Source: Bin87 sp965208015 (GTDB taxonomy: Bacteria > Chloroflexota > Dehalococcoidia > Lucifugimonadales > UBA3495). Taken from it: a stretch of 64,000 nt of DNA. Below are positions 1 to 8,291 of this stretch, piece after piece. The first letter of the stretch is position 1. Every line of letters starts with the position of its first letter. Both the position numbers and the translations under genes were made by a program. The notes beneath the pieces were generated by a model. That model did no database searches, was not told where the DNA came from, and worked only from the letters and a program-made list of their open reading frames with translations. Location: positions 310,001 to 374,000 of the forward strand of contig OZ242309.1 of the NCBI GenBank assembly GCA_965208015.1. The letters are read 5' to 3'.

Positions 1-1288
1 CGGCGCGCTTGATCGGCACGCCCACCACGTTGTGACTTTCGGTCAGGTTGGTGTTGAAAACCAGGATGCAGCCAGCTTTCTCAAGGTCCCAGATAGAATT
101 GGTAGCGCCGGGATAACCGAGAACGTCTTCCAAGGCGCCGGTGAGCGCAGGCTGCGTGTTGCCGGAATGATCGATGTTGTTGGTGTTCATTCCGATGCGG
201 GCAAATTTCTGAGCCAGGTACAGTTCCTCGTTGGTGCTATCGGGAGCGGTGATCAAACCGAACCCTTCACCCGCCTGGTGGGCGCGCAGCCGCTCGGCAA
301 CAAGGTCCAAAGCCTCATCCCACGTGGCGTTTTCAAGTCGCCCGTTGCGGCGGATCATGGGCCGGCGCAGGCGCTGACCGCTGGTCAAGTGCCCGAGGCC
401 GAACTTGCCTTTGTAGCACGCCTGGCCGCGGTTGGCCGGAGAGTTGAGCTCCGGTATAGCGCGAATGACCCGGCCCTGGTCGTTGATCTCGAGGTTCATC
501 TGGCAGCCGACCGGACAGTGGGTGCAGATGGTGCGTTCCACGCGGGCAGCCTTTTCCCATTTGCCCTCGCGCTCGGTCAAAGCCCCGACAGGACACACGT
601 CGATGCAGGCGCCGCAGAACTCGCAACCTGACTCCAGCAAGGATGTCCCGAAAGATGTGCCCACCAACGCTTTGCCGGAGCGCTCAGTGAAGCAGATGGC
701 GTTGTCGCCGCGCATTTCCTCGCAGGCCCGGACGCAGCGGCCGCAGGTGATGCAAAGGTTGTAGTCGCGATCATAGAAGGGATCGCTGACTTCCAACGGG
801 ATGTCGCGGTACACGTAGGTCATGGGGGATTCGAGCTCCATGCCCAGATACCGCACGGTGTCCTTGAACTCGCAACGTTCGTTCTTGGGACAGGTAATGC
901 AACGGTCATTGACCGACACGTGGCGGAGGCAGACATCGGACGGCCCGCAGATGTCTACTCGATGACAAGTGAGGCAGCCGTTTGGGTGCTCGGCGATGAG
1001 CATTTGCATAACGGAGCGGCGAAGCTCGATAACGTCCGGGGTCTCGCTCCACACGGTCATCCCGTCGGTGGCTGCCAGGGTGCAAGCGGCCGGAAAACCT
1101 GGCACGCGGCCCCGTTCGTTCTCCGCGACCACCACGCACATACGGCAGGCCGCATAGGGCTTCATGCCCGAGTGGTAGCAGAGATATGGGACATAGACGC
1201 CGGCGTCAATGGCAGCTTCGAGCACCATCTTACCCGGTTGGGTCTTAATTTCCACACCGTCGATGGAGATAGTGATATCGTCAGGCAT
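1..1288 (-). CDS. NuoG/FdsA-like Fe-S molybdopterin oxidoreductase large subunit (3' end off window)
   Basis: Electron-transferring large subunit of an NAD-linked oxidoreductase module with the two genes upstream. Only the first 429 codons are present. The ATG at 1288 has an AGGA ribosome site 7 nt upstream. In order: a [2Fe-2S] domain (Cys37, 48, 51, 69), a His-Cys3 cluster site (His101, Cys105, 108, 114), an extra cysteine block (Cys120, 130, 133, 139), two [4Fe-4S] motifs (CITCGRCVRAC and CEFCGACIDVC), then a CTHCPVGC motif opening the molybdopterin-family domain. Formate dehydrogenases have Cys or Sec followed by His shortly after the NN(I/V)D motif. This protein has NNID (residues 370-373) followed by HSGNTQP, so it lacks that catalytic residue. 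It resembles NuoG or FdsA in architecture, but the substrate is unknown and a canonical formate dehydrogenase is unlikely. Confidence 0.85.
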   Translation of the reverse strand, partial: MPDDITISIDGVEIKTQPGKMVLEAAIDAGVYVPYLCYHSGMKPYAACRMCVVVAENERGRVPGFPAACTLAATDGMTVWSETPDVIELRRSVMQMLIAEHPNGCLTCHRVDICGPSDVCLRHVSVNDRCITCPKNERCEFKDTVRYLGMELESPMTYVYRDIPLEVSDPFYDRDYNLCITCGRCVRACEEMRGDNAICFTERSGKALVGTSFGTSLLESGCEFCGACIDVCPVGALTEREGKWEKAARVERTICTHCPVGCQMNLEINDQGRVIRAIPELNSPANRGQACYKGKFGLGHLTSGQRLRRPMIRRNGRLENATWDEALDLVAERLRAHQAGEGFGLITAPDSTNEELYLAQKFARIGMNTNNIDHSGNTQPALTGALEDVLGYPGATNSIWDLEKAGCILVFNTNLTESHNVVGVPIKRA

Positions 1289-1335
1289 GGCGTTTCCTAG
1301 TCAAACTTGGAGCGCTGGCGGGACCGAGCCGCCGA

Positions 1336-3093
1336 TCAGCGCCTGGTGAGGCGGGGCGAGAACACCTGGTCAGGGCAATCGCCAGTGTGCCGCCTTTCGC
1401 GAATGTGAGCATCGAATTCGTGCCCGAAATAGCGGAGCGCGGAGGACACCGGATTGAACCCGAGCTGTCCATGTCCGCACAACGAACCGGCCTGCATGTT
1501 TTCCCCGATGTTACGCATCAGCGCGAGGTCTTCGTCGGTTCCTTCCAGGTTGCTGATGCGCTCGAGAACTTCGAGCAGATGGCTCATCCCCATGCGACAG
1601 GGGAAGCACTTTCCGCAGGATTCGTACTGGCAAAAGGCGATGAGGTTGCGGGTCAGGTCAACCACGCAGGTATCCTCGTCGGCGACGATGATGCCGCCGG
1701 AGCCCAGGATCGCGCCGGCCGCCCGGAAGACATCGAAGTCCAGGACAAGGTCCAGATTGGCATCGCTGGCGGAGAGCACGCCACCCAACGGGCCGCCGGT
1801 TTGGAGCAGTTTCATCGACTTGCCGTTGGGCACCCCGCCGGCCATATCGAAGAGCACCTGGCGCAAAGTCATGCCCAGCGGAACTTCGATCAGACCGGTG
1901 TAGGTGATATCGCCGGACAGGCAAAGGATTGCTGTGCCACTGCTCCCGTTGATCCGATTGTCGGGGTCGGGCTGGGTTCCGATACCGGCAAACCACTCGC
2001 CGCCGCGCGCTACGATCTCCGGCACGTAGGCGAGGGTTTTGACGTTGTTGATGTTCGAGGGTTTGCCGAAAACTCCCACCTGGGCCGGGAAAGGAGGGCG
2101 ATAGCGAGGCATGGACCGCTTGCCTTCGATGGCTTCCATCAACGCGGTTTCCTCGCCGGAAACGTAGGAGTCTCCAGTCAAGGCGACCTCGACGTCGAAA
2201 GAGAAATCGGTTCCCAGGATGTTCTGACCGAGGAGTCCAAGATCGTAGGCCTGCTGGATGACGGCCCGAGTGCGGTCAATGGGCTGGCTGTGACCGTGAC
2301 GGATGAAGATGTAGCCGCGATTGGCGTTGCAAGCGTAGCCGGCGATGGTGATGCCTTCGACCACGGTGGCCGGATCGCTTTCGAGGATGCCCCGATCATT
2401 GAAAGCGCCCGGGTCGCCTTCCTCGCAGTTGCACAGGATGTACTTGTTGGGATCGGGGTTGCCGGCCAGGAAGCCCCACTTGACGCCGGCGGGGAATGCC
2501 GCGCCGCCTCGACCGCGAAGGCCGGAGGTTCGGACCTCGCCCAGGGCATCTGCGGGAGACATCTCGGTGAGGGCCTTGTTCAGGGCCGCATAACCACCGT
2601 TGGCGATGTACTGGTACAGGTCGGAGGGGTCGATATGGCCGGCGTTGCGCAGGGCGATGCGCTGCTGCAAGGCCATCATCGGATGGTCCTGGAGATTGGT
2701 GATGCCCGCAGGCGCCCGGGATGTATCACCGAGGTATCCAATAGCGTGCTCCGCCAACGGGTCGCCGCCGGCCACATGCTCGCGGACGATGCGCTCGGCA
2801 AGATCGGGCGTCACCTGTCCATAGAATACGCGGGGGCCGCTGGGCGTCTGAACGTCAAGCAACGGTTCGGCAAAACACAGACCGAGGGTCCCAACCTCCG
2901 ACACGTTTGCCGGGGTTTGCTGCTGTTCCAGGGCGGCTTTCACCGCGGTAACGACTTCGAACCCTCCGGCAGCTTCCCCTGCTAATCCAGTGCCGACGCG
3001 GATCCACGGGCGGTCGCCGGCAGTCAGGTCTTCCCAGCGGCGGCGAGCCTCGGCCAGGATGGCGGCAAAGGGGGCTTCCGTTGGTGCGGTCAC
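1336..3093 (-). CDS. NuoF/FdsB-like NADH-binding flavoprotein subunit
   Basis: Diaphorase subunit that exchanges electrons between NAD(H), FMN and an Fe-S cluster. 585 aa from a GTG start, 14 nt after the NuoE-like gene. An N-terminal thioredoxin-like region (about residues 20-125) precedes the NuoF core. That region keeps only one cysteine (GTLGLCFAE), so it probably binds no [2Fe-2S] cluster. The core shows the nucleotide/FMN motif LRGRGGAAFPAGVKWG, the acidic motif NCEEGDPGAFNDRG, and the [4Fe-4S] ligands ESCGKCFPCRMG plus a distal Cys in GSLCGHG. The fused N-terminal domain is typical of soluble formate dehydrogenase or hydrogenase beta subunits and makes it longer than a complex I NuoF (about 430 aa). 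There is no C-terminal ferredoxin domain. Confidence 0.9.
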   Translation of the reverse strand: MTAPTEAPFAAILAEARRRWEDLTAGDRPWIRVGTGLAGEAAGGFEVVTAVKAALEQQQTPANVSEVGTLGLCFAEPLLDVQTPSGPRVFYGQVTPDLAERIVREHVAGGDPLAEHAIGYLGDTSRAPAGITNLQDHPMMALQQRIALRNAGHIDPSDLYQYIANGGYAALNKALTEMSPADALGEVRTSGLRGRGGAAFPAGVKWGFLAGNPDPNKYILCNCEEGDPGAFNDRGILESDPATVVEGITIAGYACNANRGYIFIRHGHSQPIDRTRAVIQQAYDLGLLGQNILGTDFSFDVEVALTGDSYVSGEETALMEAIEGKRSMPRYRPPFPAQVGVFGKPSNINNVKTLAYVPEIVARGGEWFAGIGTQPDPDNRINGSSGTAILCLSGDITYTGLIEVPLGMTLRQVLFDMAGGVPNGKSMKLLQTGGPLGGVLSASDANLDLVLDFDVFRAAGAILGSGGIIVADEDTCVVDLTRNLIAFCQYESCGKCFPCRMGMSHLLEVLERISNLEGTDEDLALMRNIGENMQAGSLCGHGQLGFNPVSSALRYFGHEFDAHIRERRHTGDCPDQVFSPRLTRR

Positions 3094-3107
3094 AGGCCAG
3101 TCACGGA

Positions 3108-3587
3108 TCAGTGCGCAGGGGCAGACGCCAGGGCTGAGGCGATTCTCGTGCGGGCGCTATCGGGCGTAATGCGGCCAGCCAAGTGGTGGTTGATGGCCAT
3201 CACGGGAGCATGGGCGCAGGCGCCCAGGCAGGTGTTGTAGCGCAGGGTGGCTTTGCCGTCGTCGGTGTCGCCCTCGTCGGACAGCCCCAGGGCCTCCTGC
3301 GCTGCGGCAATCACGGCGGTTGCGCCCATGACATGGCAGGAGGGACCCCAGCAGACCTCGACACGGAGATCAGTGGGCGGATCAAATCGGAAGTTAGGGT
3401 AGAAGGTGGCTACCGCCCAAACATCATTGACGGTAGCGTCCATGCGCGCAGCGACGGCTTCGACAGCCTCGGTGGGGATATAACCGATGGCGTCTTCCAC
3501 GGCCAGCAGGGACGAAAGGACGGTGACCGTGCTTTGCGGTTGATCGTTGACTGCCCGATCAATCAGCTGGAGGGTAGCATCGTCCAT
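3108..3587 (-). CDS. NuoE/FdsG-like [2Fe-2S] thioredoxin-fold subunit
   Basis: Small electron-transfer subunit of the NuoE/24-kDa family, 159 aa, close to the family's usual 150-170 aa. The four cluster ligands are visible as CWGPSC (CxxxxC) and NTCLGACAH (CxxxC). Gene order E-F-G on the minus strand, with a 14-nt gap to the F subunit and 47 nt from F to G, indicates one operon. No membrane subunits of complex I are nearby, so this is either a soluble dehydrogenase or a dispersed NADH module. The ATG at 3587 has only a weak ribosome site (ACGGAT). No convincing promoter was seen in the 85 bp upstream. Confidence 0.9.
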   Translation of the reverse strand: MDDATLQLIDRAVNDQPQSTVTVLSSLLAVEDAIGYIPTEAVEAVAARMDATVNDVWAVATFYPNFRFDPPTDLRVEVCWGPSCHVMGATAVIAAAQEALGLSDEGDTDDGKATLRYNTCLGACAHAPVMAINHHLAGRITPDSARTRIASALASAPAH

Positions 3588-3672
3588 TTGTGAAATCCGT
3601 TACAAATCCGATTTGAACGGCGCAAGTCTAGCACAGGCGACAGTGGACGGGCAATGTGGGCCAACGGCGGCT

Positions 3673-4263
3673 TTACTCTCCGATTATGTGGTCGACTTCC
3701 AAGATGATGTCGGAGAAGGCTTGGGGAGCGATGCTCTCGCCGGGACTGAAGTGTCGAACAGTGGAGTAGGTGTCGCCGGATGGTTCGGAGTAGCTTTCAA
3801 TGCGCCGGGCGGAGCGGTTGACAATCCAGACCTCGGGGATGCCGGCGCGAGCGTACTCGGGCAGCTTGGAGTTTCGGTCATATCCCACTGAGGTATCGGC
3901 TACCTCAATCAGGAGCAGGACATCGGCCGGGCGAGGGTGTCCGCTGCGGTAGAAGTCATCACGCCACAGCAGGAGCATCAAGTCGGGTTGAGGTTCGCTG
4001 TATTCGTCTAATCGCACTGGGTCTTGAACGGCGATCATAGCGCGACCCTGCAAGGCCGACGGGAACGTATTAGCGAAGAGTTTGACGCCGCCGGCGTGCC
4101 AGTCTCCGATTGGGGGCATTACGACAATGTCTCCGTCCAACAGCTCAACGCGGTCGTTTTCCGACAGGATGCCGGCGTCGGCCATGGCGTAGTACTCGGC
4201 CACGGTGAAGCGGCGGCGGGAAGGAATGGCCGCCGCCGTCGGAGACGCTACAGGAGTGGTCAT
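3673..4263 (-). CDS. Uma2 family PD-(D/E)XK nuclease-fold protein
   Basis: 196 aa member of the Uma2 family (DUF820), a nuclease-fold group of unproven function that is expanded in Cyanobacteria and Chloroflexota. Visible family features are the N-terminal FTVAEYYAMADAG, ENDRVELLDGDIVVM, EPQPDLMLL with the core acidic residue, LLIEVADTS, and the DRNSKLPEYARAGIPEVWIV block. The last two carry the E-x-K-like catalytic residues. It lies between the Fe-S oxidoreductase genes and the FrnE-like gene, same strand. One of three Uma2 genes in this window (others at 15.5 and 47.7 kb); they are diverged, not recent copies. Confidence 0.9.
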   Translation of the reverse strand: MTTPVASPTAAAIPSRRRFTVAEYYAMADAGILSENDRVELLDGDIVVMPPIGDWHAGGVKLFANTFPSALQGRAMIAVQDPVRLDEYSEPQPDLMLLLWRDDFYRSGHPRPADVLLLIEVADTSVGYDRNSKLPEYARAGIPEVWIVNRSARRIESYSEPSGDTYSTVRHFSPGESIAPQAFSDIILEVDHIIGE

Positions 4264-4275
4264 GGCAACCGGACC

Positions 4276-4932
4276 CTATTCCTCGGCGGCGGCACGATTC
4301 TCCAAAGCCTTGTCCATCACGCGCTGGAAGACTTCGTAGGGCTGTGCGCCGCTGAACAGCAGGTTGTCAAACACGAAGGTAGGAATGCCGCGGATGCCGT
4401 AGCCCAGAGCTTCATGGTACTGGTCGACCACTTTCTGGGCGTAATGGCCTGATTCGACGCGCTGGCGCAATTCGGCGCCGTCGAGGCCGACATCTGAACC
4501 GATATCAGCGAGGACCGACGGGTCTCCCAGATCAGCGCCATGATCCCAGTACGCTTCGTAGGCGGCGTGGTGGTACTCGAGGAACTTGCCCTGCTCCTGG
4601 GCGTATTCCGTGGCCTGCAGGGAGTAGAGGCTGTTGGGCGTGTGCTTGGGCGGCCGCATCACGAGGTTGGCTTCCCGGGCGTAGCTGCGAAGGGGATCGG
4701 CCAACTCGTCCTCGCTTTCGCCGGGGCGAGACTCGCGTACGCGGCCCTCCTGGGGGGTGTCGGGACGCAGGAGGTAGGCGCGGCCCTCGACGGTGATGTC
4801 GTACTCTTCAGAAAGTTTGTCGACGCGCTCCAGGCCGACATAGCACCAGGGTCAAATATAGTCGTACCAAACAATCACGTGGACGGGATTGGAGTCGTCG
4901 GGATGGCTGTGGGCCGGCGGCTGGGTGGTCAT
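4276..4932 (-). CDS. FrnE/DsbA-family oxidoreductase, probable selenoprotein (in-frame TGA)
   Basis: Thioredoxin-fold DsbA/FrnE-family thiol oxidoreductase, 218 codons when the TGA at 4852-4854 is read as selenocysteine (residue 27). The ATG at 4932 has a strong GAGGTG ribosome site about 7 nt upstream. The start reads into VHVIVWYDYI, then TGA, then PWCYVG. The family motif at this place is CPWCYVG, so the TGA replaces exactly the first cysteine of the CxxC redox centre, giving UPWC. The same frame continues through the helical insertion to the cis-proline motif RGIPTFVFDN and the normal C-terminus. Ordinary calling would keep only the 142-aa fragment 4276-4704, which lacks the active site. 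A hairpin lies just downstream of TGA (separate entry). Alternatives are a point nonsense mutation or a sequencing error. No sel genes are in this window. Confidence 0.85.
4818..4854 (-). promoter_or_regulatory. Candidate bacterial SECIS hairpin after the TGA codon
   Basis: Reading the minus strand, 11 nt after the TGA (4852-4854) there is a 7-bp stem. Its arms are TGTCGGC (4840-4834) and GTCGACA (4824-4818), with one G-U pair, around a 9-nt loop CTGGAGCGC. Pairing one more C-G with a bulged C would leave a 6-nt loop TGGAGC with G at the second position. The TGA-to-loop distance of about 18 nt and the G-containing apical loop fit the general bacterial SECIS model. Hand-folded only, so moderate support. 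Confidence 0.5.
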
Positions 4933-4995
4933 GGCATCACCTCTGGGAGGGGGGCGGTCACGGAGCGACGCCGTGCGGCGCGCGGAGGCTATTGA

Positions 4996-5706
4996 CTAGC
5001 AGGACACCAATCGGTCCAGCAGCGAATACAGTCCTTCCAGGCTATCGATATGGTCACAATCGGTGACGTCGGCGTGGAAACCGCCGCGATCGATCAGGAC
5101 CGGCAGGAGGCCAGCGTCACGGGCGCCCTGGACATCGGAGCGGGGCTGGTCGCCGACGTGCATGGCCTGTTCCGGGCGCAAATCCATGCGTTGGAGGGCG
5201 GCTTCGAAGATAAGAGTGGCCGGCTTTTCCCCGGTTTCGCGGCTGGTAATGCAGAATTCGAGGTACTGGCGGATACCGAGGCTCCGGGTAAGTTCTTCCA
5301 TGTCGCGGCGGAGGTTGGTCAGGACGGCCAAGCGGTAGCCGCGCTCGCGCAATTCTTCCAGCACGGGGCGGGTCTCCTCGAACTCCACGAATTCCTTGGG
5401 CACCGAGATGGCCATGTCCCAGATTTGCTTGGCCATGCGGAGGGACACGGCGACCCCGGACTCTTCGAGGATGATCTGCTCGTAGCGGGCGAAGAACTCG
5501 TCGCGGGCAGCGGGGTCGCGCTCGCCCAGGGGCCAGCGATGGTTTTCCTCGTTGAAGTAGAGGTCGGCGATAGCGTAGCCGCGGGCCAACCGCTCAGCGG
5601 GTACGCGGATACCCAGGTTCTGACAGGCGGCATGCTGGATCTGCGGCAGCGGCGGCCAGAACCGCACCAGGGTGTTGTAAAAATCGAAAAAGATGGCCTC
5701 TATCAT
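4996..5706 (-). CDS. HAD-family hydrolase (haloacid dehalogenase-like)
   Basis: 236 aa HAD-superfamily hydrolase, probably a phosphatase or dehalogenase-like enzyme. The start is the ATG at 5706 (MIEAIFFDFYNTLV); a longer open frame upstream has no family similarity. Motif I is DFYNTL, motif II is VLTNLRRD, motif III has the lysine in GEKPATLIF, and motif IV is HVGDQPRSDVQGA. Motif I has Tyr where phosphatases usually have the second, acid-base Asp. That is the arrangement of L-2-haloacid dehalogenase-like members, so a phosphatase role is less certain. It follows otsB on the same strand after 157 bp, in which nothing was recognised. Confidence 0.85.
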   Translation of the reverse strand: MIEAIFFDFYNTLVRFWPPLPQIQHAACQNLGIRVPAERLARGYAIADLYFNEENHRWPLGERDPAARDEFFARYEQIILEESGVAVSLRMAKQIWDMAISVPKEFVEFEETRPVLEELRERGYRLAVLTNLRRDMEELTRSLGIRQYLEFCITSRETGEKPATLIFEAALQRMDLRPEQAMHVGDQPRSDVQGARDAGLLPVLIDRGGFHADVTDCDHIDSLEGLYSLLDRLVSC

Positions 5707-5863
5707 CTGCAAGGGGGCGCAGGCAGGGCTTTCAGTTTCGCCGGGCGACCCGATGCTGCGCAGGGCAATGATAGCACAACAAGTCAGGCGCGACGCGGAG
5801 GAAACACGTGCCGCTGTCCGGACACGACACGAGGCAGCCGGGCAGCGGAGCAGAGTTTGACGT

Positions 5864-6640
5864 CTACAACGTGACCAGTTCGACCAGCGCGGCAGAGACG
5901 TCCCCGGGAGAGGACAGTCGCCACGTCGCGCACGTACTGACTCCGGGCGGGCCAACGTATACCCCCACGCCTCCAGCGGAGCTGACCGCGCCGAAAGCAT
6001 CCTCGTCGGTGGCGTCGTCGCCCATGTAGATGGGGAAAGACTCAGGGGACAATCGGGACCGGATCAGCGTAAGGGCACGGCCCTTGTTCCAGTCAATGGA
6101 CGGGCGGAGTTCCAACGCCATCTTGGCTTCGGTTACATGGCAAGAGCCGGACTCGATCAACGGGTGGGCAATGTCATTGAATGTGGACACCACCAGGTCG
6201 TGATAGTAAGGCGGAGTTTGCCGGAAATGCGTGGTGAGGGTGTAGGTCTTGTTCTCGACGAACGCGCCGGGGACACCCGCCAAACGGAGTTCCAGATCAT
6301 GGGACGCCTGGCTGATGGTTCGAGACGCAGCGTCAGCGTCAGGGTGGTGGTAGTCCAATCCGAGGCCGCGAATCTCCAGACCATGGTTACCGGCGTACAC
6401 CAGGCCCGGAACGTTCACCCGCGCCTCGACATCCTGTAGGGACCGACCGCTGATCACACCGACCACAAACTCGGAACGGTCGGCGAGTTGGCAAAGGAGC
6501 AACTGATTGCCGGGGCACAGGGTGGCCTGCTCAGGCCGGGGAGCGATTTCGGATAAGGTGCCGTCGAAATCAAGGAGGAGCAGGATGGACTCCCGCCCGG
6601 CGACAAGGGATTTGATCTCGTCGAGGTTGAGGTCGAGCAT
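5864..6640 (-). CDS. otsB: Trehalose-6-phosphate phosphatase
   Basis: Removes phosphate from trehalose-6-phosphate to give trehalose, an osmoprotectant. 258 aa, normal for OtsB. The HAD motif I LLLDFDGTLSEIAP lies near residue 20. Motif II is VVGVISGRSLQDVE, with the following family block LVYAGNHGLEIRG, and the C-terminal metal-binding motif is YMGDDATDEDAF. It lies 12 nt downstream of otsA on the same strand, so the two are co-transcribed and act in consecutive steps. Confidence 0.95.
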   Translation of the reverse strand: MLDLNLDEIKSLVAGRESILLLLDFDGTLSEIAPRPEQATLCPGNQLLLCQLADRSEFVVGVISGRSLQDVEARVNVPGLVYAGNHGLEIRGLGLDYHHPDADAASRTISQASHDLELRLAGVPGAFVENKTYTLTTHFRQTPPYYHDLVVSTFNDIAHPLIESGSCHVTEAKMALELRPSIDWNKGRALTLIRSRLSPESFPIYMGDDATDEDAFGAVSSAGGVGVYVGPPGVSTCATWRLSSPGDVSAALVELVTL

Positions 6641-6652
6641 GGGGGATGAGCG

Positions 6653-8161
6653 CTATGCGGTAGAGGCGACGGTGAGGCGGGCGTGGTCAGGGGTGCTGGC
6701 CTGCATGAGGTGCATCATGATGCGGCCGGCCCATTTGTAGATGTTGTTTTCGCGGACGGTGTTCCGCATTTGGCGCATCCGGATGCGACGCTCGGCGACG
6801 CTCATGGTGAGGGCCTGATGGATGGCTTCGGCGAACTGCTCGGTTGCGTAGGGGTTGATGATGAGGGATCCGGTAAGTTCCTGGGCGGCGCCGGCGAAAC
6901 CGCTGAGGATCAGCACGCCGTCCTCGTCGACACGGGAAGCAACGTACTCCTTGGCGACCAGGTTCATCCCGTCGTGGAGGCTGCTTTCGGCGCAGAAGCT
7001 GGCTAGGCGGCGAAGAGCGGAGAAGGTCGACGACGGCAACGAGGTGGGCCAATAAAGGACCGGTTGCCAGCCGTCGTGTCCGAAACGCTCGTTGATTCGG
7101 TTGACGGTGGCCTCGATGTCAATGGTCAACTGCATATACGAGTTGATGTTGGTACGGCTGGTGGCGCCGGCCTGGAGGAATACCAAGCGACCGCGGTACT
7201 GGGGCCATTTTTCAAACAGGCGCTCAACGGCGCGGAGGCGATGGGGGATGCCCTTGGTATAGTCCTGCCGGTCGATGCCGAGGCCCAGGATGCGTCCGCG
7301 GTTCAATCCCAGTTCCCGGGAAAGGCGCTCCATTTCGGCTTCAACTTCGTCGGAACGAGCCTCAGCGTCCAGGCCGTCGAAATCGATGCTGATGGGGAAT
7401 GGACGCACCAGGGTAGTGTCGTCCCGGTAGTCGACCAGTCCGTACTCGGAATCGACGTGGGCGTCCAGGTTGGCGTCGACGCAGTTGAGAAAGTTCTGGC
7501 AGTCCCCGGAAAGATGGAAACCGAGGAGGTCGTTGCCCAGCATGCCGTCGAGGATTTCGTCCTGCCACGGGCAAATCCGCAGAATGTCGGGATTAGGCCA
7601 GGGAATGTGCCAGAACTGCCCGATGATGGCATCGGGATTGACCTCACGGATGTATCTCGGGAGGAGGGCCAGGTGGTAGTCCTGGATGAGGACGATGGCC
7701 GGCTCATCATTGATTTCGTCGAGGACGAGATCCGCGAAACGGCGGTTGACAGACTGATAAAAGCCGTAGTGCTGCGCGTCGAAGACGGGCTCGGTATAGG
7801 CAATGTGGCACAGGGGCCACAGGCCCTCGTTGGAGAAGCCGTAGTAGAAACCCTGGTTTTCCTCGTCGCTCAAGTTGAGCAGCCGCATGGAGTAAGCGGG
7901 ATCGTCGGTAGGGACGTGGATACGGCCGGTCTCGTCCATGGCGGCTCGATCATCTGCGCCGTCGCTCTGGGCGATCCAAGTGCCGCCACAGGCACGCATC
8001 AGCGGATCGATGGCCGCGGTTAAACCGCCCGGGGGCATCACGCCCCGGGGGATACCGTCCTCCATCGTAAACACGTACGGCTGTCGATTGGACACCACGA
8101 CGAGCCGATAGTCGCTCAATTCCCGGCTTACCAAGCGTTGTAAATCATCGCCGGTCCACAT
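6653..8161 (-). CDS. otsA: Trehalose-6-phosphate synthase (GT20)
   Basis: Transfers glucose from a nucleotide-glucose to glucose-6-phosphate. 502 aa, within the usual 460-510 for OtsA. Family motifs visible are LVVVSNRQPY and PPGGLTAAIDPLM near the N-terminus, the acceptor-site WHIPWPNPDILRICPWQDE, GNDLLGFH, the phosphate-binding GIDRQDYTKGIPHRLRAVE, and the sugar-nucleotide site LHDGMNLVAKEYVASR. The ATG at 8161 has a GGAGGTGG ribosome site upstream. It heads an otsA-otsB(-HAD) operon, and its upstream region carries a Fur-like box. Confidence 0.95.
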   Translation of the reverse strand: MWTGDDLQRLVSRELSDYRLVVVSNRQPYVFTMEDGIPRGVMPPGGLTAAIDPLMRACGGTWIAQSDGADDRAAMDETGRIHVPTDDPAYSMRLLNLSDEENQGFYYGFSNEGLWPLCHIAYTEPVFDAQHYGFYQSVNRRFADLVLDEINDEPAIVLIQDYHLALLPRYIREVNPDAIIGQFWHIPWPNPDILRICPWQDEILDGMLGNDLLGFHLSGDCQNFLNCVDANLDAHVDSEYGLVDYRDDTTLVRPFPISIDFDGLDAEARSDEVEAEMERLSRELGLNRGRILGLGIDRQDYTKGIPHRLRAVERLFEKWPQYRGRLVFLQAGATSRTNINSYMQLTIDIEATVNRINERFGHDGWQPVLYWPTSLPSSTFSALRRLASFCAESSLHDGMNLVAKEYVASRVDEDGVLILSGFAGAAQELTGSLIINPYATEQFAEAIHQALTMSVAERRIRMRQMRNTVRENNIYKWAGRIMMHLMQASTPDHARLTVASTA

Positions 8162-8223
8162 AACGGGCCACCTCCGTCCTCGGGTGCGCCTCGCAGCATG
8201 AAGAAGTTATGCACCGCAAAAAA

Positions 8224-8238
8224 CTATAATCATTATCA
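8224..8238. promoter_or_regulatory. Fur-like 7-1-7 box upstream of otsA
   Basis: The 15-mer CTATAATCATTATCA matches the Fur consensus TGATAATNATTATCA at all but its first two positions. It lies about 63 bp upstream of the otsA ATG in a short AT-rich stretch that also holds the best -10-like sequences for that gene. Binding would therefore be expected to block transcription. The regulator is inferred from the motif only. Confidence 0.4.
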
Positions 8239-8291
8239 TCAATGGGGAATTTTGCCACACGCGAACGGTTTGGTCAATGGACGGAACGGCT

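Noticed and set aside
1387..2985. Long plus-strand open frame of more than 500 codons opposite the NuoF-like gene
   Set aside because: It mirrors a clear minus-strand gene with all family motifs, has no recognisable domain, and is an effect of high GC codon usage. The same applies to many other long antisense frames, such as 7064-8023, 22811-23860 and 44510-45928.
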